The position numbers and the translations under genes were made by a program. Positions 60,590 through 64,000 of a stretch of 64,000 nt of DNA are shown here, piece after piece (the first letter of the stretch is position 1; each line of letters starts with the position of its first letter). Location: contig NZ_BNEM01000002.1 of the NCBI RefSeq assembly GCF_018327705.1, positions 3,782,001 to 3,846,000 of the forward strand, read 5' to 3'. The DNA comes from Catellatospora sp. TT07R-123 (lineage in GTDB: Bacteria; Actinomycetota; Actinomycetes; Mycobacteriales; Micromonosporaceae). The notes under the pieces were generated by a model. That model was given only the letters and a program-made list of their open reading frames with translations, searched no databases and was not told the DNA's origin.

Positions 60590-62665
60590 ATGGCTCGTGG
60601 CGTATACGTGACCGGCGTGGGCGCCGGCGGGGGCAAGTCCGCGGTGGCACTCGGCCTGGCGGAGGTGCTCAGCCGCCGGGTGCGCCGGCTGGGGGTGTTC
60701 CGCCCGCTCACCCGCGAGGGTGACTCGGCCGATCCGGTGGTGGCGCTGCTGCGCAGCCGCTACAGCAGCGCGGGCGCGGCCGGACCGAGCTACCAGCACG
60801 CTTCGGCGCTGCTGGGCGCGCACCGGATGGACGACCTCGTCGGCGAGATCCTGGAGCACTACCACCAGCTCGAACGCGCCTGCGACGCGGTGATCGTGGT
60901 GGGCACCGACTTCGGGCGCACCCTCGGCGACGGACCGGACGAGCCCGCCCTGCCCGACGAGCTCGGCCTGAACCTGCGCATCGCGGGCGAGCTGGGCGCG
61001 TCGGTGCTGCCCGTGGTCAACGGGCACGGGCACGACGCCGTCGAGCTGGCCGACGCCGTGCGGGCCGCCTACTACGCCTGCAACGACCTGCCGGTGCTGG
61101 CCGTGGTCGCCAACCGGGTGCCGGAGCACGTGCTGCCGCTGCCCCCGGCCGGCCTGCCCGTCCCGGTGTACACGATCCCGCAGCTGCCCGCGATCGCCGC
61201 TCCGACCATGGCCGAGGTCGCCGCCGCGCTGCACGCCGTGCCGGTGCACGGGGCGACCCCGGGCGCGCTGGCGCGCGACGTGGTCAGCGCCGTGGTCGGC
61301 GCCGCCTCGGTGCCGACGTTCCTGGACCACCTGCGGGACAACTGCCTGGTGGTGACCCCGGGCGACCGGCCCGACCTGATCGTGGCGACGTTCGCGGCGC
61401 ACCTGGGCGGCCAGGCGGCCGTGGCCGGGCTGCTGCTCACGCTGGGCATCGAACCCGACCCGCGGGTGGTCGCGCTGGTCAGCCGGTTCCGGGTCGAGTT
61501 GCCGATCTTCACCGTATCGTCGGACAGCTACGACACCGTCGCGGCGCTGACCGGCCTGGAGGGCCGCCTGCGCGCCGACAACCAGCGCAAGGTCGACGCG
61601 GCCCTCGGCCTGTTCGAGTCGCACGTGGACACGGCCGAGCTGGCCGGACGGCTCGACCTGTCCCGGCCCGACCGGGTCACCCCGCTGATGTTCGAGTACG
61701 AGCTGATCGAGCGCGCCCGCGCCGACCGCCGCCACGTGGTGCTGCCCGAGGGTGTCGAGGAGCGCATCCTGCGCGCCGCCGAGGCGCTGACCCGGCGCGG
61801 CGTGTGCGACCTGACCCTGCTCGGCCCGGTCGACCAGATCGAGCAGCGGGTCCGCGAGCTCGGCCTCGACCTCGGCGACGCGCGCCTGGTCAACCCGGCC
61901 GACTCCCGCTGGCGCAACGAGTTCGCCCTGGAGTACGCGCGCATGCGCGCCCACAAGGGCATGACCCGCGACATCGCGTACGACCTGATGACGAACGTGA
62001 ACTACTTCGGCACCATGATGGTCCACACCGGGCGGGCCGACGCGATGGTCTCCGGCGCGGTGCACCCGACCGCCGACACCATCCGCCCCGCGTTCGAGAT
62101 CATCAAGACGCAGCCGACCGTCTCGGTCGCCTCCAGCGTCTTCTTCATGTGCCTGGCCGACCACGTGCTCGTCTACGGCGACTGCGCGATCAACCCCGAC
62201 CCGACCCCGGAGCAGCTCGCCGACATCGCGGTGTCGTCGGCGGAGACCGCGGCCCGGTTCGGCGTCGAGCCCCGGGTGGCGATGCTGTCCTACTCGACCG
62301 GCGGCTCCGGCACCGGCGCCGAGGTGGACAAGGTGGCGCTGGCGACGAAGCTGGTCCGCGAGCGGCGCCCCGACCTGCCGGTGGAGGGCCCGATCCAGTA
62401 CGACGCCGCCGTCGACCCGACCGTGGCCGCGACCAAGCTGCCCGGCAGCGAGGTGGCGGGCCGGGCCACGGTGCTGATCTTCCCCGACCTGAACACGGGC
62501 AACAACACGTACAAGGCGGTGCAGCGCTCGGCGGGGGCGGTGGCGGTCGGCCCGGTGATGCAGGGCCTGCGCAAACCCGTCAACGACCTGTCGCGGGGCG
62601 CCACGGTGCGCGACATCATCTCCACCGTGGCCATCACCGCGATCCAGTCGCAGGTGGCCCTGTGA
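60590..62665 (+). CDS. pta: Phosphate acetyltransferase
   Basis: A 691-residue long-form enzyme. The N-terminal P-loop domain begins GVYVTGVGAGGGKSAVALGL (residues 4-23). A middle DRTGG-like region (about 215-340) follows. The catalytic PTA domain covers the C-terminal 325 residues, with VLPEGVEERILRAAEAL, NYFGTMMVHTGRADAMVSGA and MLSYSTGGSGTG. It interconverts acetyl-CoA and acetyl phosphate. GGAGG precedes the ATG at 60590. It overlaps ackA by four bases. Confidence 0.95.
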   Translation: MARGVYVTGVGAGGGKSAVALGLAEVLSRRVRRLGVFRPLTREGDSADPVVALLRSRYSSAGAAGPSYQHASALLGAHRMDDLVGEILEHYHQLERACDAVIVVGTDFGRTLGDGPDEPALPDELGLNLRIAGELGASVLPVVNGHGHDAVELADAVRAAYYACNDLPVLAVVANRVPEHVLPLPPAGLPVPVYTIPQLPAIAAPTMAEVAAALHAVPVHGATPGALARDVVSAVVGAASVPTFLDHLRDNCLVVTPGDRPDLIVATFAAHLGGQAAVAGLLLTLGIEPDPRVVALVSRFRVELPIFTVSSDSYDTVAALTGLEGRLRADNQRKVDAALGLFESHVDTAELAGRLDLSRPDRVTPLMFEYELIERARADRRHVVLPEGVEERILRAAEALTRRGVCDLTLLGPVDQIEQRVRELGLDLGDARLVNPADSRWRNEFALEYARMRAHKGMTRDIAYDLMTNVNYFGTMMVHTGRADAMVSGAVHPTADTIRPAFEIIKTQPTVSVASSVFFMCLADHVLVYGDCAINPDPTPEQLADIAVSSAETAARFGVEPRVAMLSYSTGGSGTGAEVDKVALATKLVRERRPDLPVEGPIQYDAAVDPTVAATKLPGSEVAGRATVLIFPDLNTGNNTYKAVQRSAGAVAVGPVMQGLRKPVNDLSRGATVRDIISTVAITAIQSQVAL

Positions 62666-63762
62666 AGATCCTGGTGCTCAACTGCGGCTCCGCCTCGGTG
62701 AAGTGGGGCCTGTTCGCCGACGGGGCCGCCGTCGACGGGGGCCTGATCGACCGGGTGACCAACCACGCGCAGGCGCTGCGCGAGCTGATGTTCGAGGTCG
62801 ACTCCAGCGGACTGGACGCGGTCGGGCACCGGGTGGTGCACGGCGGGCTGCGCTTCACCACCCCGACGCTGCTGGACGACCAGGTGGTCGAGGCGGTCAC
62901 CAAGCTGGTCCCGCTGGCCCCGCTGCACAACCCGATCAACCTGCTCGGCGTGCAGATGATGCGGCAGCTGCTGCCGGACGTCCCGCAGGTGGCGGTGTTC
63001 GACACCGCGTTCCACCGCACCATCGCCCCGGCGCAGTCGACGTACGCGATCGACGTCGAGGTGGCGCAGGAGAACGGGATCGCCCGCTACGGCTTCCACG
63101 GCACCTCCCACGCGTACGTGTCCCGGCGTACGGCGGCGCTGCTCGGCAAGGACCCGGCCGAGGTCAACGTGATCACGCTGCACCTGGGCAACGGCGCGAG
63201 CGCGTGCGCCGTACGCGGTGGGCTCAGTTTCGCCACCAGCATGGGCCTGTCCCCGCTGGAGGGCCTGGTGATGGGCACCCGCAGCGGCGACATCGACCCG
63301 GCCGCCGTGTTCCACCTGCACCGGCACGCCGGGATGGGCTTCGACGCGATCGAGGACCTGCTCAACCAGCGCAGCGGCCTCAAGGGCCTCTGCGGCGACA
63401 ACGACATGCGCGAGGTGCTGCGCCGCCGCGCCGAGGGCGAGGACCGGGCCGCGCTGGCCTTCGACGTGTACTGCGCACGGGCCACCGAGTACGTCGGGGC
63501 GTACTACGCGCTGCTGGGGCGCGTGGACGCGGTCACCTTCACCGCCGGGGTGGGCGAGAACGCCGCGCCCGTGCGCGCGGCCGTGCTGGCCGGGCTGGAG
63601 CGGCTGGGCATCGCGGTCGACCCGGCCCGCAACGAGGCGCCCGGCCGCGAGGAGCGGCTCATCTCCCCGGACGGCGGCGAGGTCGCCGTGTGCGTCGTGC
63701 CGACCGACGAGGAGTGCGAGATCGCCACCCAGACCGAGGCCGTGCTGGCCCGTACGCAGTAA
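62662..63762 (+). CDS. ackA: Acetate kinase
   Basis: A 366-residue ASKHA-fold kinase. VLNCGSASVKWGLF (residues 4-17) is the first phosphate motif; GFHGTSHAYV, GNGASACAVRGG, MGTRSGDIDP and FTAGVGENAAPVRA are further hallmarks. It converts acetyl phosphate and ADP to acetate and ATP. GTG 62662 overlaps the pta stop (GTGA). It is about 30 residues shorter than E. coli AckA, mainly in loops. A strong terminator follows. Confidence 0.95.
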   Translation: MKILVLNCGSASVKWGLFADGAAVDGGLIDRVTNHAQALRELMFEVDSSGLDAVGHRVVHGGLRFTTPTLLDDQVVEAVTKLVPLAPLHNPINLLGVQMMRQLLPDVPQVAVFDTAFHRTIAPAQSTYAIDVEVAQENGIARYGFHGTSHAYVSRRTAALLGKDPAEVNVITLHLGNGASACAVRGGLSFATSMGLSPLEGLVMGTRSGDIDPAAVFHLHRHAGMGFDAIEDLLNQRSGLKGLCGDNDMREVLRRRAEGEDRAALAFDVYCARATEYVGAYYALLGRVDAVTFTAGVGENAAPVRAAVLAGLERLGIAVDPARNEAPGREERLISPDGGEVAVCVVPTDEECEIATQTEAVLARTQ

Positions 63763-63763
63763 A

Positions 63764-63792
63764 GGCGGCGGGCCGTGAATCGGCCCGCCGCC
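63764..63792. terminator. Terminator between ackA and the LysM gene
   Basis: GGCGGCGGGCC (63764-63774) and its complement (63782-63792) with a seven-base loop, then GTGTTT. It sits between convergent stops, so it can serve both. Confidence 0.8.
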
Positions 63793-63817
63793 GTGTTTCC
63801 AGTAGGGTCTCGCGGCA

Positions 63818-64000
63818 TCAGTCCGGGATCTTCAGCACCCAGCCGATGTCGATCTGGTTCGGGTCGGCGATGTTGTTCGCCTTGGCGATCTTCATGTACT
63901 GGCGCCCGTCGCCGTAGTAGTTGGCGGCGATGTCCCACAGCGTGTCCCCGGCCTTGACCCGGTAGGTGCGCTCCTGCGCCTGCTTGGCCTTGGTCGTGGC
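63818..64000 (-). CDS. LysM-domain protein (partial, 5' end outside window)
   Basis: Only the last 60 residues are visible. They are a LysM module, RTYRVKAGDTLWDIAANYYGD and NNIADPNQIDIGWVLKIPD, ending at the stop. LysM modules bind N-acetylglucosamine-containing polymers such as peptidoglycan. The preceding visible residues (TKAKQAQE) look like a linker. The rest of the protein, signal peptide and any second domain are beyond the right edge. Confidence 0.85.
   Translation of the reverse strand, partial: ATTKAKQAQERTYRVKAGDTLWDIAANYYGDGRQYMKIAKANNIADPNQIDIGWVLKIPD

Overview
The window is a very GC-rich stretch of an actinomycete chromosome. GTG starts are common, GTGA and ATGA stop/start overlaps are frequent, and many genes have a TAnnnT box six to eight bases before the start codon, which suggests leaderless transcripts. 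The gene set fits a filamentous actinobacterium, most likely Micromonosporaceae. The evidence includes a fused E2o-E1o 2-oxoglutarate dehydrogenase (Kgd), MprAB-like two-component systems with an HtrA protease, a conservon-type GTPase, SHOCT and DUF6325 proteins, and a secreted GH18 chitinase with chitin-binding modules. The family assignment is inference from gene content. I saw no rRNA, tRNA, CRISPR array, insertion sequence or prophage; this looks like core or near-core chromosome.

Layout. 1-5792: a partial amidohydrolase; a sulfatase with a histone-H1-like tail coupled to a HAD phosphatase; a divergent ZIP-type metal transporter; an HdeD-like membrane protein overlapping a formylglycine-generating enzyme, which can activate the sulfatase. 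5904-15209: glucose and storage-glucan metabolism (6-phosphofructokinase, GH63-like glucosidase, GH133 debranching-type enzyme, GT4 glucan synthase-like enzyme, GlgB). 15413-18317: an orphan CvnD-like GTPase, then a TetR regulator divergent from a DHA2 efflux pump with three matching operators between them. 18380-22134: membrane proteins of unknown role. 22237-24837: a secreted CocE/NonD-type hydrolase and a FabG-like SDR. 25364-27390: a DDAH-family guanidine hydrolase overlapped by ornithine aminotransferase, probably an arginine-to-glutamate route.

27549-36070: an FHA protein and a block of SHOCT/DUF6325/large membrane proteins divergent from a second HdeD-like protein. 36187-39710: a patatin and a multidomain chitinase. 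39902-45677: a two-component system divergent from an AcrB-type RND transporter. 45734-48446: a cell-wall-binding lipoprotein and a small cysteine-containing protein. 48587-52503: a paralogous two-component system followed by an HtrA protease, the MprAB-PepD layout. 52604-54171: an OlsB-PlsC pair, probably for ornithine lipids. 54251-63762: a hotdog-like protein, Kgd, DUF6104, a polytopic glycosyltransferase-like protein, and Pta-AckA. A LysM protein is cut off at the right edge.

A recurring non-coding theme is long intergenic inverted repeats. One family of three has roughly 20-base arms and a 20-base loop (copies near 3150, 22165 and 36096). No single unknown system dominates. The most testable items are the Asn-variant DDAH-like enzyme next to RocD, the tailed sulfatase with its activating enzyme, the SHOCT membrane operon, and the shared 11-bp-spaced direct repeats upstream of the RND gene and of the MprAB-like operon.
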